Part shown: piece by piece, positions 8,051 through 16,709 of the stretch | Layout: every line of letters starts with the position of its first letter | How positions within the stretch are numbered: position 1 is the stretch's first letter | DNA from: Planctomycetota bacterium | Lineage (GTDB): Bacteria > Planctomycetota > UBA1135 > GCA-002686595 | Direction of reading: 5' to 3' | Assembly (NCBI GenBank): GCA_016712565.1 | Contig: JADJQU010000003.1 | Location: forward strand, 682,001-746,000 | Length of the DNA: 64,000 nt | Translations under genes and position numbers: made by a program | The notes under the pieces: model-generated | Database searches by the model: none | Told to the model about the DNA's origin: nothing | The model's input: the letters and a program-made list of their open reading frames with translations, nothing else

Positions 8051-8497
8051 ATGACCTCGATCACCTCTAGCCGCTTCGTGCGCGCTTCCCAGGCGGCGGC
8101 CTTCGCACTGGCGTCCGACCTGCGCGGGGCGCCCTCGCGGATCCCGGCCATCGTCCGGCTGGAGGTCCTGACCGACGGGCCGATCGGCGTGGGCACGCGC
8201 TTTCGCGAGACGCGGCGCATGTTCGGTCGCGAGGCGACGGAGGAAATGGAGGTGACGAGCTTCGATCCTCCGCGCTCCTACGCCGTCGGCTGCGAGAGTT
8301 GCGGCGCCCGCTACCGCTCGGAATTCCGCTTCACGCCCCAGGACGGGGGCACGGAGATCCGCATGGAATTCGCGGCCGAGCCGCTGACCGCCATGGCCAA
8401 GGTCATGGGCTTCCTGATGCGGCCGATGATGAAGAAGATGGTCCAGACCTGCGCCAAGGACCTGGACCACCTGGCGGATGCCCTCGAGCGGTCCTGA
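8051..8497 (+). CDS. SRPBCC family protein
   Basis: 148 residues with the START/Bet v 1-like pattern: an early strand FVRASQAAAFALASDLRGAPSRIPAI, the GTRFRETRRMFGREATEEMEVTSFDPPRSY central sheet and a long C-terminal helix (MKKMVQTCAKDLDHLADAL). Such proteins bind lipids or other hydrophobic ligands or act as cyclases; no ligand can be named. Only 4 bases separate it from the DUF1579 gene, so it is the last gene of the blaI operon, before a strong hairpin. Confidence 0.8.
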   Translation: MTSITSSRFVRASQAAAFALASDLRGAPSRIPAIVRLEVLTDGPIGVGTRFRETRRMFGREATEEMEVTSFDPPRSYAVGCESCGARYRSEFRFTPQDGGTEIRMEFAAEPLTAMAKVMGFLMRPMMKKMVQTCAKDLDHLADALERS

Positions 8498-8537
8498 GAC
8501 AGGCCCGGTCCGCGGCGAGGGGGCGCCGCAAGGCAGA

Positions 8538-8576
8538 CCGCGCGCCCCGAGCTCCCTGGGGAGTCGGAGCGCGCGG
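8538..8576. terminator. hairpin between convergent genes
   Basis: Arms CCGCGCGC (8538-8545) and GCGCGCGG (8569-8576) pair fully. Inside them CCGA/TCGG and CTCCC/GGGAG add further stem with single-base bulges. There is no T tract, but the position between two convergent operons suggests a bidirectional terminator. Confidence 0.6.
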
Positions 8577-8615
8577 CAAAGCTCTCGCGGCCCCTGGCCG
8601 GGCGGAACCGCGACC

Positions 8616-9245
8616 CTAGCCGAAGAGGCCGCGCTTCTCGCCCTTGCGGATGTCCTTGATGTTGGACCAGACGATCTCGCCCGTCTCGATGTTCACGCAC
8701 TCGAGCACGAACTGGTAGTAGACGTCTTCCTTCTTCATCAGGCCGCCCTCGAGCGTGCGCCCCTTGGTCTTCTCGATCGAGCGCAGGGTGCCGTAGAGCA
8801 GCGCCTCGGCGCCGATCTGCTTGCCGAAGGCGCGGGCCTGGGTCGGATCCACGCGGCCGGAGCCCTGCTGGAAGCGCACCTGCTCGCCCACCTCCGCTTG
8901 GCCCTGCTGGCCGGTGACGAAGCGGAACCGTCCGCCCTGCAGGAGCGAGGAGCGGATCGAGTCGGTGATGCCCTCGGTGTCGATGTGCTCGCTGGTGCGG
9001 TTCACCACGGCGCCCATGTACATGATGACGCGCTTGTCGGAACCTTTGTTGGGGTTGTCGAAATAGGCCAGGGCCGGCGAGCTGGTGAGGGAAGTCACCA
9101 TGGCGGCCGCCATGGTCTGCAGGTCGGTGGAACCGAAGTCGATGGTCAGGGTCTCGACCTTGTCGGGATCCTCGTAGCCGACGCTGCTGCAGGAGACGAA
9201 GGAGAACAGCGGCAAGGCCGCCAGGATCAGGTGGGTGGTTTTCAT
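8616..9245 (-). CDS. lpoB: LpoB-like lipoprotein, penicillin-binding protein activator
   Basis: A 209-residue lipoprotein (signal ending FSFVSC). The body matches the LpoB/YcfM type: RVIMYMGAVVNRTSEHIDTEGITDSIRSSLLQGGRFRFV, then ARAFGKQIGAEALLYGTLRSIEK and a closing YYQFVLECVNIETGEIVWSN. In E. coli LpoB crosses the periplasm from the outer membrane to activate PBP1b. The two upstream genes encode a YcfL-like protein and a COG3014 protein, partners that often sit beside lpoB, which supports the call. The role is inferred from family and context; planctomycete cell walls differ, so the target synthase is not assured. Confidence 0.82.
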   Translation of the reverse strand: MKTTHLILAALPLFSFVSCSSVGYEDPDKVETLTIDFGSTDLQTMAAAMVTSLTSSPALAYFDNPNKGSDKRVIMYMGAVVNRTSEHIDTEGITDSIRSSLLQGGRFRFVTGQQGQAEVGEQVRFQQGSGRVDPTQARAFGKQIGAEALLYGTLRSIEKTKGRTLEGGLMKKEDVYYQFVLECVNIETGEIVWSNIKDIRKGEKRGLFG

Positions 9246-9267
9246 CGTTTGGATTCGGCGTTGGAAA

Positions 9268-9708
9268 TCAGTGGATCTCGTTGGGACTGGTGAGGTGCAG
9301 CTTCCACTGCATCTTGTCGCCGGCCTTGGGCGCGACGATCGTGATCGCTTTGGACGCCATGCCGCCCAGGGCAATGGGCTCGAAGGCGCGGTCGTTCGCG
9401 TTGACGACGAATCCGTCGGCGTCGTACCAGTCGACCGCCCAGGCGAAGCGCAGCGTGCTCGAGGTGGTGTTCTTGAGCTCGAACTGCACCATCTGGTGGC
9501 CGTCCTGCATCTTCGTGACGGGGTTCAGGATCTTCAAGTTGGCGGCCAGCAACTGGTTGCCCTCGATGCGCTCGAGCTCCAGTTTGCCCCCGCCCCCGGC
9601 GTAGGTGTTCTCGGAGCCGGTGGGGGTCAAGGTGCACGCGCCCAGGGCCAGGCCCAGGGCGGACGCAGCCAGCGCGCCCCGCGCGACGTGGTGGAAGGAG
9701 TGTTTCAT
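9268..9708 (-). CDS. ycfL: YcfL-like (DUF1425) lipoprotein
   Basis: 146 residues with a lipoprotein signal (ALGLALGAC). The beta-sandwich core KILNPVTKMQDGHQMVQFEL and RFAWAVDWYDADGFVV is typical of DUF1425. The ATG at 9708 is chosen over the longer frame because the preceding segment is low-complexity and precedes the signal peptide. It lies 22 bases upstream of lpoB, the same order as ycfL-lpoB in enterobacteria. Molecular role unknown. Confidence 0.82.
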   Translation of the reverse strand: MKHSFHHVARGALAASALGLALGACTLTPTGSENTYAGGGGKLELERIEGNQLLAANLKILNPVTKMQDGHQMVQFELKNTTSSTLRFAWAVDWYDADGFVVNANDRAFEPIALGGMASKAITIVAPKAGDKMQWKLHLTSPNEIH

Positions 9709-9760
9709 GGGTTCTGCCTCGGGTTGTCTGCCCCTGGGCGGCTGCCCCGGGGTGGTTGCT

Positions 9761-11143
9761 TCAGGGCACAGGCCCTGGGAGTGGGGACGGGGCACCGGGG
9801 GCGGCGCCCGTGGATGCCGCCGGGAGTTCCGGATTGGGACTCGCCGCGGCGATCGGCAGGTCGAGCCGCTCGCCGCCGATGACGTGGGCCGCGAGCCGGC
9901 CGCCGAAGGTGCGCGCGAAAATGAAGACGGTTTCGCCGCGCGCGAAACGGTAGCGGCCGAGGAAGCGGGACTCGCCCCCCTCGGCGGACAGTTGCAGGTC
10001 GTGCTCGCCCGGAGCCACGAACGCCCGCGCGGCCTGCCACGTGTTCGGCAGGGTCTGCCAGGTGCGCAGGTCGGCGTGCTCGGTCACCAGGGTGTACACG
10101 GTGCCGGCGATGGCGCCCAGGAGCGGATTCTCCTTGTGCAGCCTTTGCGTCAGCTCGCGCTTCAAGAACGCGCGCACCGCCGACTTCGCGGCGAGCCAGG
10201 CGATGCGGTCGTCGAGGTTCTGCTTGGTGACGTTGAACACGTCCTCGATCACGTCGGTGCGCACGCGCTCACCCTGGCCCAGGCCGAGCTCGAGGGCCTG
10301 GATCTGCTGGGGCCGGCCCACCAGCGAGGGCACCGACCACTGCAGGATCCCCGTGGGCGTCGGGATCGGGATCGTGATCTCCTGCTTGTAGGGCCCGGCC
10401 CCCACGCCGGCGATCACCACGATCGAGGCGGCTCCGTCCGGCCGCTCGACGTCTTCGCCGTGGAGTTCCTTCCAGTGGTCGTATTCGTCGTCGAGGTTCA
10501 GCTGCCTGGAAAGCCGCAGCGCTGCCCGTCCGGCAAAGCGCACGCCCACCTGCTTCTCCAGCATGCGCTTGTAGTCGATGTAGGCGTTGTCGGGCTGGCC
10601 CTGCAGCTCGTAGACGAGTGCCGAGAGCAGGTGCCCCAGGCCTCCCGCGGCGTACTGCTTCTCGTAGAGCGCCTCTTCGCTCTCCAGGAGCTTGTTGGAG
10701 AGCCGCGCCTCGACGCCCACGTCGTCCAACAGGCCCTTGCCCAGGTAGGCAAGTCCCAGGCAGGCGTGGACCATGACGCGCTCGAAGCCCTCCCCGCGGT
10801 AGCCCGCCATGCCCTCGTTGACCGTCCAGGTGAGCAGGGACTCCCCCGCCGAGGTCGGCGAGACCAGGGCGCGGTCCTCGTACTCCTTGACGCTCGCCGC
10901 GGCCTGATGCAGGTGCTTCAGGGCGCCGTCCCAATCGCCGGCGGCCAGGGCCACGGAACCGGCCTCGGCGCCGCCCAGGAACTCCGAGTCCGTCGTCTTC
11001 GGGTCGGCGTAGAGTCGGGCCGCGTCCTCCAGGCGCCCGCTCTCGAACGCGCCGTAGGCCTCGGCGGTTCGCTCGGGGTAGCTCGCGCAGGCGGCAAGCC
11101 CGCAGCAGAGGGCGAGGAGCATGGGACGCGGTGCTTGGAACAC
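9761..11143 (-). CDS. COG3014-like lipoprotein
   Basis: A 460-residue protein with a lipobox (GLAAC) and a helical, TPR-like N-terminal half (AYGAFESGRLEDAARLYA, WDGALKHLHQAAASVKEYE, then ALVYELQGQPDNAYIDYKRM), followed by a strand-rich C-terminal half and a Pro/Ala tail. It resembles the COG3014 proteins encoded next to lpoB and ycfL in other phyla. GTG at 11143 gives the fuller signal peptide; ATG at 11122 would leave only 12 residues before the Cys. Probably first gene of the trio, transcribed away from mutS. Confidence 0.72.
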   Translation of the reverse strand: MFQAPRPMLLALCCGLAACASYPERTAEAYGAFESGRLEDAARLYADPKTTDSEFLGGAEAGSVALAAGDWDGALKHLHQAAASVKEYEDRALVSPTSAGESLLTWTVNEGMAGYRGEGFERVMVHACLGLAYLGKGLLDDVGVEARLSNKLLESEEALYEKQYAAGGLGHLLSALVYELQGQPDNAYIDYKRMLEKQVGVRFAGRAALRLSRQLNLDDEYDHWKELHGEDVERPDGAASIVVIAGVGAGPYKQEITIPIPTPTGILQWSVPSLVGRPQQIQALELGLGQGERVRTDVIEDVFNVTKQNLDDRIAWLAAKSAVRAFLKRELTQRLHKENPLLGAIAGTVYTLVTEHADLRTWQTLPNTWQAARAFVAPGEHDLQLSAEGGESRFLGRYRFARGETVFIFARTFGGRLAAHVIGGERLDLPIAAASPNPELPAASTGAAPGAPSPLPGPVP

Positions 11144-11263
11144 GAAGTTGGAGGGAGGGGTGGGACCCGGCCGGCCGGCGGGGCGCTAGCGCAAACGCCG
11201 GGCCAAGGCGAAATCGAGAACGGCGGGTGCCCCGTGGGCGCGGGAGGGCGGCCCCCAGGGCAC

Positions 11264-11291
11264 CTTGGTGGACGGGAGTGTCCTCTATAAA
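11264..11291 (+). promoter_or_regulatory. candidate mutS promoter
   Basis: CTTGGT at 11264-11269 and TATAAA at 11286-11291, 16 bp apart, form a sigma70-like pair in the divergent gap before mutS. The implied leader is about 150 bases. No other -10-like hexamer stands out in this GC-rich gap. Confidence 0.4.
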
Positions 11292-11448
11292 CTGCACCCA
11301 AGGTACGGGAAAGGACCGTTCGGCGTCCCAGGCGCCGGTCGGGCGCGACCCGGGCCCCCACGCCCGCTCCGCTCCCTTCGCTGCCCCGCCACCCCCGACG
11401 CGCCTCGCGGCCCCAGGGGCCCCCCGACCCGTCGCCCTTCCCCCCCAC

Positions 11449-14271
11449 ATGCGCCGCACGAGCTACCTACGACCGAGCCGCGCGGGAGCAGAACCCGCGG
11501 CGGGCCCCCCTTCTAAGTCGGCTGAATCGGACGCTGTGCCCGGCGGAGAGGAGGCGCTCCCCCCGTCGGCCCACGAAACGGCCCCCGAGGCGACCGGCGC
11601 CCCGGACGTCCGCACGCCTCCCGCGGCCGCCGGGCAGCGCGCGAGCGCCGGCCACGGCGTGCGCGGCGCCCAGGCCGGCACGCCCATGATGCGCCAGTTC
11701 CTGGCGGCGAAGCAGGAGGCGGGCGACGCGCTCCTGTTCTTCCGCATGGGCGACTTCTACGAGATGTTCGGCGAGGACGCCGTGGTCGCCTCCCGGGAAC
11801 TCGGCATCACGCTCACGTCGCGCTCCAAGGGCGAGGAGGCCCTGCCCATGGCGGGCGTGCCGGTGCGCGCCATGGACGGCTACTTGCTGCGCCTGGTGCG
11901 CAAGGGCTTCAAGGTCGCCATCTGCGAGCAGATGCAGGACCCCCGCGACGCCAAGGGCATCGTGGAGCGCGCCATCACGCGCGTGGTCAGCGCGGGCACC
12001 CTGACCGAGGAGGAGGCCCTCGATGCGCGCGCCAACAACTACCTGGCGAGCCTGTGCCTGGCCGAGGGTCGCGTGGGACTCGCCTGGGTCGATCTGTCCA
12101 CCGGACGCCTGTGCGCCAGCGAATGCGACACGGCGCGGGCCGCGGACGAGCTGGCGCGCATCGCGCCCGCGGAGCTCCTGTGCGCGGTGACGCTGGCCGA
12201 GCGCGCCCCCGAGCTGGCCCAGGAGGTGGAGCGCATCTGCGGGCCGCGGAGAACCGAGCGCGAGGAATGGCGCTTCGAACGCGGCGCCATGGGGCGCGCC
12301 CTGGAGCGCCACTTCAAGGTCGCCACCCTGGAGGGTTTCGGCGTCGAGGACGATTCCCCCATCGTGGCGGCCGCCGGGGCCCTGATCGAATACCTCGAGG
12401 AGACCCAGAAGTCCGCCTGCGGCCACGTGCGACGGATCGAGCGCGTGGACTCCGGCGAGTACCTGGCCCTCGACCGCGCCACGCGCTCCTGCCTCGAGCT
12501 GGTGGTGACCCAGCGCGACGCCCGACGCGACGGCACGCTGCTCGACGTGCTCGACAAGACGGTGACGCCCATGGGCGGCCGCATGCTGCGCGAATGGCTG
12601 CTCTCGCCGCTCAAGAAGCCCGAGGCGATCCTGCACCGTCAGCGCGCCGTGGCCGAGTTCGTGGACAGCCCGTTCGTGCGCACGGACGTGCGCGAGCTCC
12701 TGTCGAAGGTCCTGGACGTGGAGCGCCTGGTGGCCAAGCTCTCCACCGGCCGTGCCAACGCGCGCGACCTGGTGGGGCTCGCGGACTCCCTGGAGCTGGT
12801 GCCCCAAGTGGCGCTCAAGCTCTCGAACGTCTACTCGAAGCTGCTCGGGGATCTGCTGTCGGCCCTGGATCCGCTGGAGGATGTGGCCGGGGAAATCCGC
12901 GCCACCCTGGTGGACGCGCCGCCCCTGTCGCTCAAGGAGGGCGGGCTGGTGCGCCCCGGCCGCAGCGCCGAGCTCGACGAACTGCGCCAGATCTCCGGCG
13001 ACGGGAAGTCGTGGATGGCGCGCTTTCAAGCGGCCGAGAGCGCGCGCACGGGGATGCCGAACCTGAAGGTGGGCTTCAATTCCGTGTTCGGCTACTTCAT
13101 CGAAGTGCCCCACGGCCAGATCGACCGTGTGCCCGAGCAGTACATCCGCAAGCAGACGGTCAAGAACGCCGAGCGCTACATCACGCCGGAGCTCAAGGAG
13201 TTCGAGACCAAGGTGCTGAAGAGCGAAGAACTCGCCTTCGAGCTGGAGTACAAGCTCTTCGACGAGCTGCGCGCCTCCGTGGCGCGGCACCTGGGCCGGA
13301 TCCTGGACACCGCGGGCGCCCTGGCGATGATCGACGTGCTGGCGGCCCTGGCCCAGCGCGCCGCCGAGAGCCGCTACTGCGCCCCCGAAATCGACCAAGG
13401 AGAGGTGATCCGCATCCTGGACGGCCGCCACCCGGTGATCGAGCGCACGCTGCAGGGCGAGAGCTTCGTGCCCAACGACAGCCAGCTCGACCGCGCGGCC
13501 CGCCGCATCACGATCCTCACCGGCCCCAACATGGCCGGCAAGTCCACCTACATCCGGCAGACGGCCTTGATCGTGCTGCTGGCGCAGATCGGCTCCTTCG
13601 TGCCCGCCCGCGAGGCGAAGATCGGCGTGGTGGACCGGATCTTCACCCGCGTGGGCTCCAGCGACGACATCGCGCGCCATCAGTCCACGTTCATGGTGGA
13701 GATGGTCGAGGTGGCCAACATCCTGAACAACGCCACCGCGCGTTCCCTGGTGGTGCTCGACGAGGTGGGCCGCGGCACGAGCACCTTCGACGGCCTCGCC
13801 CTGGCCTGGGCCATCGTCGAACACCTGCACCAGACCGTCGGCGCGCGCACCCTGTTCGCGACCCACTACCACCAACTGACGGCCCTGGCGGACACCCTGG
13901 AGGGCGTGTGCAACCAGTCGGTCGCGGTGCGCGAGTGGCGGGACGAGATCGTCTTCCTGCACAAGATCCAGGATGGCGGCACCGACCGCAGCTACGGGAT
14001 CCACGTGGCGCGCCTGGCGGGCGTGCCCCGGGAGCTTTCGGACCGGGCGGCGGCCATCCTGGCCGACCTGGAGCGCGACGCCGAGGGCCTCGGGCCGCGC
14101 ATCGGCGGCAGCACGGGCGGCGCGCGCTCGAAGGCGGCCGAGCGGTCCCAGCTCTCGCTCTTCGAGGCCCCGCCCTCGCGGGTCGAGTCGGCGCTGAAGA
14201 AGCTCGACCCCGATCGCCTGACGCCCATCGACGCGCTGCTCGCGCTGCGGGACCTGAAACGCCTGCTGTGA
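11449..14271 (+). CDS. mutS: DNA mismatch repair protein MutS
   Basis: Recognises mismatches and recruits MutL. The mismatch-binding domain starts at TPMMRQFLAAKQ and carries the FFRMGDFYEMFGEDA motif (Phe-x-Glu wedge). The clamp, lever and connector follow, then Walker A GPNMAGKSTYIRQ (near residue 692), Walker B LVVLDEVGRGTST and THYHQL. The C-terminal LSLFEAP and LTPIDALLALRDLKRL segments are MutS1-like. The frame from ATG 11449 gives 940 residues with about 75 low-complexity residues before the conserved start and no Shine-Dalgarno. GTG at 11659 would give a more usual MutS1 length and may be the true start. Confidence 0.96.
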   Translation: MRRTSYLRPSRAGAEPAAGPPSKSAESDAVPGGEEALPPSAHETAPEATGAPDVRTPPAAAGQRASAGHGVRGAQAGTPMMRQFLAAKQEAGDALLFFRMGDFYEMFGEDAVVASRELGITLTSRSKGEEALPMAGVPVRAMDGYLLRLVRKGFKVAICEQMQDPRDAKGIVERAITRVVSAGTLTEEEALDARANNYLASLCLAEGRVGLAWVDLSTGRLCASECDTARAADELARIAPAELLCAVTLAERAPELAQEVERICGPRRTEREEWRFERGAMGRALERHFKVATLEGFGVEDDSPIVAAAGALIEYLEETQKSACGHVRRIERVDSGEYLALDRATRSCLELVVTQRDARRDGTLLDVLDKTVTPMGGRMLREWLLSPLKKPEAILHRQRAVAEFVDSPFVRTDVRELLSKVLDVERLVAKLSTGRANARDLVGLADSLELVPQVALKLSNVYSKLLGDLLSALDPLEDVAGEIRATLVDAPPLSLKEGGLVRPGRSAELDELRQISGDGKSWMARFQAAESARTGMPNLKVGFNSVFGYFIEVPHGQIDRVPEQYIRKQTVKNAERYITPELKEFETKVLKSEELAFELEYKLFDELRASVARHLGRILDTAGALAMIDVLAALAQRAAESRYCAPEIDQGEVIRILDGRHPVIERTLQGESFVPNDSQLDRAARRITILTGPNMAGKSTYIRQTALIVLLAQIGSFVPAREAKIGVVDRIFTRVGSSDDIARHQSTFMVEMVEVANILNNATARSLVVLDEVGRGTSTFDGLALAWAIVEHLHQTVGARTLFATHYHQLTALADTLEGVCNQSVAVREWRDEIVFLHKIQDGGTDRSYGIHVARLAGVPRELSDRAAAILADLERDAEGLGPRIGGSTGGARSKAAERSQLSLFEAPPSRVESALKKLDPDRLTPIDALLALRDLKRLL

Positions 14272-14290
14272 GGCCCGGCCCGCCGCGCCG

Positions 14291-15304
14291 TCAGGCGTCC
14301 GCGGGATAGCGCTTCGTCCCCCCGGGCGGCGTGGACTTGAAGCGCTTGTAGCTCCACAGGTACTGGTCGGGGACCAGGCGCACGCAGGCCTCGATGTCGC
14401 GATTCATGGCTCGGGCGCCGCGCTCCAGATCGCCGCAGCCGATTTCCTCCGAGCCGGGCAGGACGTGCAGGCGGTAGCCCGCCGCCCGCGGCAGGCGCTC
14501 CATGAAGGACACCACCACGGCGGCCCCGCTGCGGCTGGCGATCCGCGGCAGGAGCGTGCTGGTGTTGGCGCTGACGCCGAAGAAGGGCACGAACACGCCC
14601 GCGCCGCGACCCGGGTCCTGGTCGGGCAGCAGCACGGTCAGTTCGCCGCGTTCCAGGGCCTGGAACACGGCGCGCACGCCGCCCGCGTCGGCGGGCACGA
14701 GCTTCGAGCCGCTGCGGCTGCGGGCCTCCGTGTACAGGTCCTCCAGCTCGCGCACCCGCGGCGGGCGGTACATCGTGGTGACCTTCGTGCGGGCGCCGAT
14801 CCACACGCTGGCGAGTTCCCAGGCCCCCAGGTGCGGCGCCGCGCAGATCACGCCGCGGCCGCGAGCCATGGCGTGCTCGAAATGCTCCAGGCCGCGCACT
14901 TCCACCACGCGCGCCAGAATCTGCTCCACCGGCCGCATCCAGAAGTGACCGAGCTCGAGCAGCATCGCCGCGGTCTGGCCCAGGCTGGCGCGTGCCAGGC
15001 GCGAACGTTCGGCGGCCGGGAGTTCGGGGAAGCACAGTTCCAGGTTGATGCGCGTGGCGCGGACCTCCTGCAGGGGAAGCCGCGCCCCGAGGCGGCCCAA
15101 CCCGCTTCCCAGGCCGTGCAGCCAGGACAGGGGCGTGTGCGAGGCGAGCCCCAGCAACGATCGCCCGGCCCAGGCCGTCAGGGGGCGCCCGGTCGCCGGG
15201 CGTTGCTTCGAACGCTCCGATCGGGCGCGCGCAGGCCGGAAGGACGCGGCCCCCTCCTGCTTTGGGGCCGACGTCGGCGCCTGGTCGTCCTGCTGCACGC
15301 TCAT
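14291..15304 (-). CDS. lysophospholipid acyltransferase, LpxL/HtrB family
   Basis: 337 residues. The catalytic HLGAWE motif (His158, Glu163) lies in GVICAAPHLGAWELASVW. Other family segments are NLELCFPELPAAERSRLAR near the N terminus, the YRPPRVRELEDLYTEAR block and LLPDQDPGRGAGVFVPFFG. Family members transfer a secondary acyl chain to lipid A precursors at the inner membrane, so this suggests a lipid A type outer membrane. A ~40-residue charged extension precedes the membrane-associated helix. Convergent with mutS, 19 bases apart; likely in one transcript with the cytochrome cluster upstream or just behind it. Confidence 0.88.
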   Translation of the reverse strand: MSVQQDDQAPTSAPKQEGAASFRPARARSERSKQRPATGRPLTAWAGRSLLGLASHTPLSWLHGLGSGLGRLGARLPLQEVRATRINLELCFPELPAAERSRLARASLGQTAAMLLELGHFWMRPVEQILARVVEVRGLEHFEHAMARGRGVICAAPHLGAWELASVWIGARTKVTTMYRPPRVRELEDLYTEARSRSGSKLVPADAGGVRAVFQALERGELTVLLPDQDPGRGAGVFVPFFGVSANTSTLLPRIASRSGAAVVVSFMERLPRAAGYRLHVLPGSEEIGCGDLERGARAMNRDIEACVRLVPDQYLWSYKRFKSTPPGGTKRYPADA

Positions 15305-15344
15305 GGCCGGAACTGGCAGGGGAATGACGGACCCGCGGCCGGAT

Positions 15345-16709
15345 TCACTGCAGTCGATCCAGGAACTTGGCCGGATCGGCCCAGAACTGCTTGGGACACT
15401 CGGGGCAGCAGAAGCCGATCACCCGGCCCTCGTGCACGATGGAGAACTTCGCCACGACCGGCGCGCCGGACACGGGGCACTTGGTGTTCGCGGGCGCCAG
15501 GGAGCCCTGGAGCGCGCCGCCGTTCCCGGCGGAAGGGGGCACGATCTCCGCGGCCCCCACGGGCTTGGTGAACTTGACCTCGGTCTCGGCTTCCAGGGCT
15601 GCGCTGGGGGGCACGGCACCGTCGTCGAGCAGCAGGCCCGGCCGCGCCGCGCGCAGGCGGGCCAGTCCCTCGGGGGACAGGTCCGCGCGCCAGGCGTGCA
15701 ACCGCGCGAGGGCCGGCATGGAAAGCAGCGCATCCAGGCAGCCGTCGCCCAGGGGATTCTGGGAGATCACCAGCTCCGCGAGCCTGGAGTGCTTCGACAA
15801 CGCCGTGAGCCCCGCCGCGCCGACCCGCGTGGCGCGCACATCGAGGCGCCGGAGCTCGGGAAAGCCCGCCAGAAGCTCCAAGGTCGGGTCCCCCACCGGG
15901 CTGCGGGCCAGCGACAGGTCGGCCACCTGGAGCGCGAGCGGAGCGAGCAGTTGCCGCGCGCGCGCGTCGTCGAGCGTGGAGGCCACGGCCGCGAAGTCGA
16001 TCCACAGGAGCGGCGAGCCCTCGCTCAGCGGCTGCACGTGGACCAGGGCCTGTTGCAGGGCCGCGAGCGCGGACGCATCGGCCGCGGGGGGGCCGTCCGC
16101 CGCGGGCGCCGACTTCCCAGGGGCCTCGGCGCTTCCAGCCCGGCCGGCCGAGGCCTGCTCCACGCCCGCGGCGTGAAACTCCGGCGAACCCGCGAGGCGG
16201 CCCTCGAAGGGCGCGCCCTGCTCCAGCCAGTGGCGCAACACGGCCAACTCCTCGGCCGTGAGCTGGTCCTCCTCGCCGGGCGGCATGTGGTCATCGTCGT
16301 CCACGGGCAGCGAAATCCGCGCCAGCATCAGTCCGAGCCGGGGCATCGTCGCGTCCACCGCGGGGCCGTGCTTGCCGCCGGCCTGCATCGCCTCGCGCGT
16401 GGCGAGGGACAACTCGCCCTTCTGCTTCTCTCCGCCGTGGCAGCCGGCGCACTTGGCATCGAGGATCGGCCGGATCGCCGCGTCGTAGGTCGAGGGCTCG
16501 GGCAGCACCGGCGCCGCGGGCTCCCCGAGGGCTGCGCGGATGTCCTCCGTGCTTTCACGTCCGGCGAGGCTCTCGATCGCGCCGTCGACGAAGCAGAGCC
16601 AGGCCCCGACGGCCAGCGCGGCCCCGAGTGCGAGCGTCCCGCCCAACACGGCCACGAACGGCCACAGGCCCAGCTGGACGCCCCGCCGCGAGAAACCCGA
16701 GGAACTCAC
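15345..16709 (-). CDS. cytochrome c protein with leucine-rich repeats and a metal-binding tail
   Basis: A 454-residue protein anchored by one N-terminal helix (PFVAVLGGTLALGAALAVGAWL). A PSCyt1-type heme site follows in IRPILDAKCAGCHGGEKQKGELSL (CxxCH), with distal ligand candidates in DDHMPPGEE. Then four leucine-rich repeats (about 240-350) and a C-terminal Cys module (KCPVSGAP ... GFCCPECPKQFWADPAKFL) like YHS/TRASH metal sites. The GTG start overlaps the DUF1501 stop (GTGA). The combination suggests a periplasmic redox or sorting component working with the two upstream proteins; substrate unknown. Confidence 0.85.
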   Translation of the reverse strand: MSSSGFSRRGVQLGLWPFVAVLGGTLALGAALAVGAWLCFVDGAIESLAGRESTEDIRAALGEPAAPVLPEPSTYDAAIRPILDAKCAGCHGGEKQKGELSLATREAMQAGGKHGPAVDATMPRLGLMLARISLPVDDDDHMPPGEEDQLTAEELAVLRHWLEQGAPFEGRLAGSPEFHAAGVEQASAGRAGSAEAPGKSAPAADGPPAADASALAALQQALVHVQPLSEGSPLLWIDFAAVASTLDDARARQLLAPLALQVADLSLARSPVGDPTLELLAGFPELRRLDVRATRVGAAGLTALSKHSRLAELVISQNPLGDGCLDALLSMPALARLHAWRADLSPEGLARLRAARPGLLLDDGAVPPSAALEAETEVKFTKPVGAAEIVPPSAGNGGALQGSLAPANTKCPVSGAPVVAKFSIVHEGRVIGFCCPECPKQFWADPAKFLDRLQ

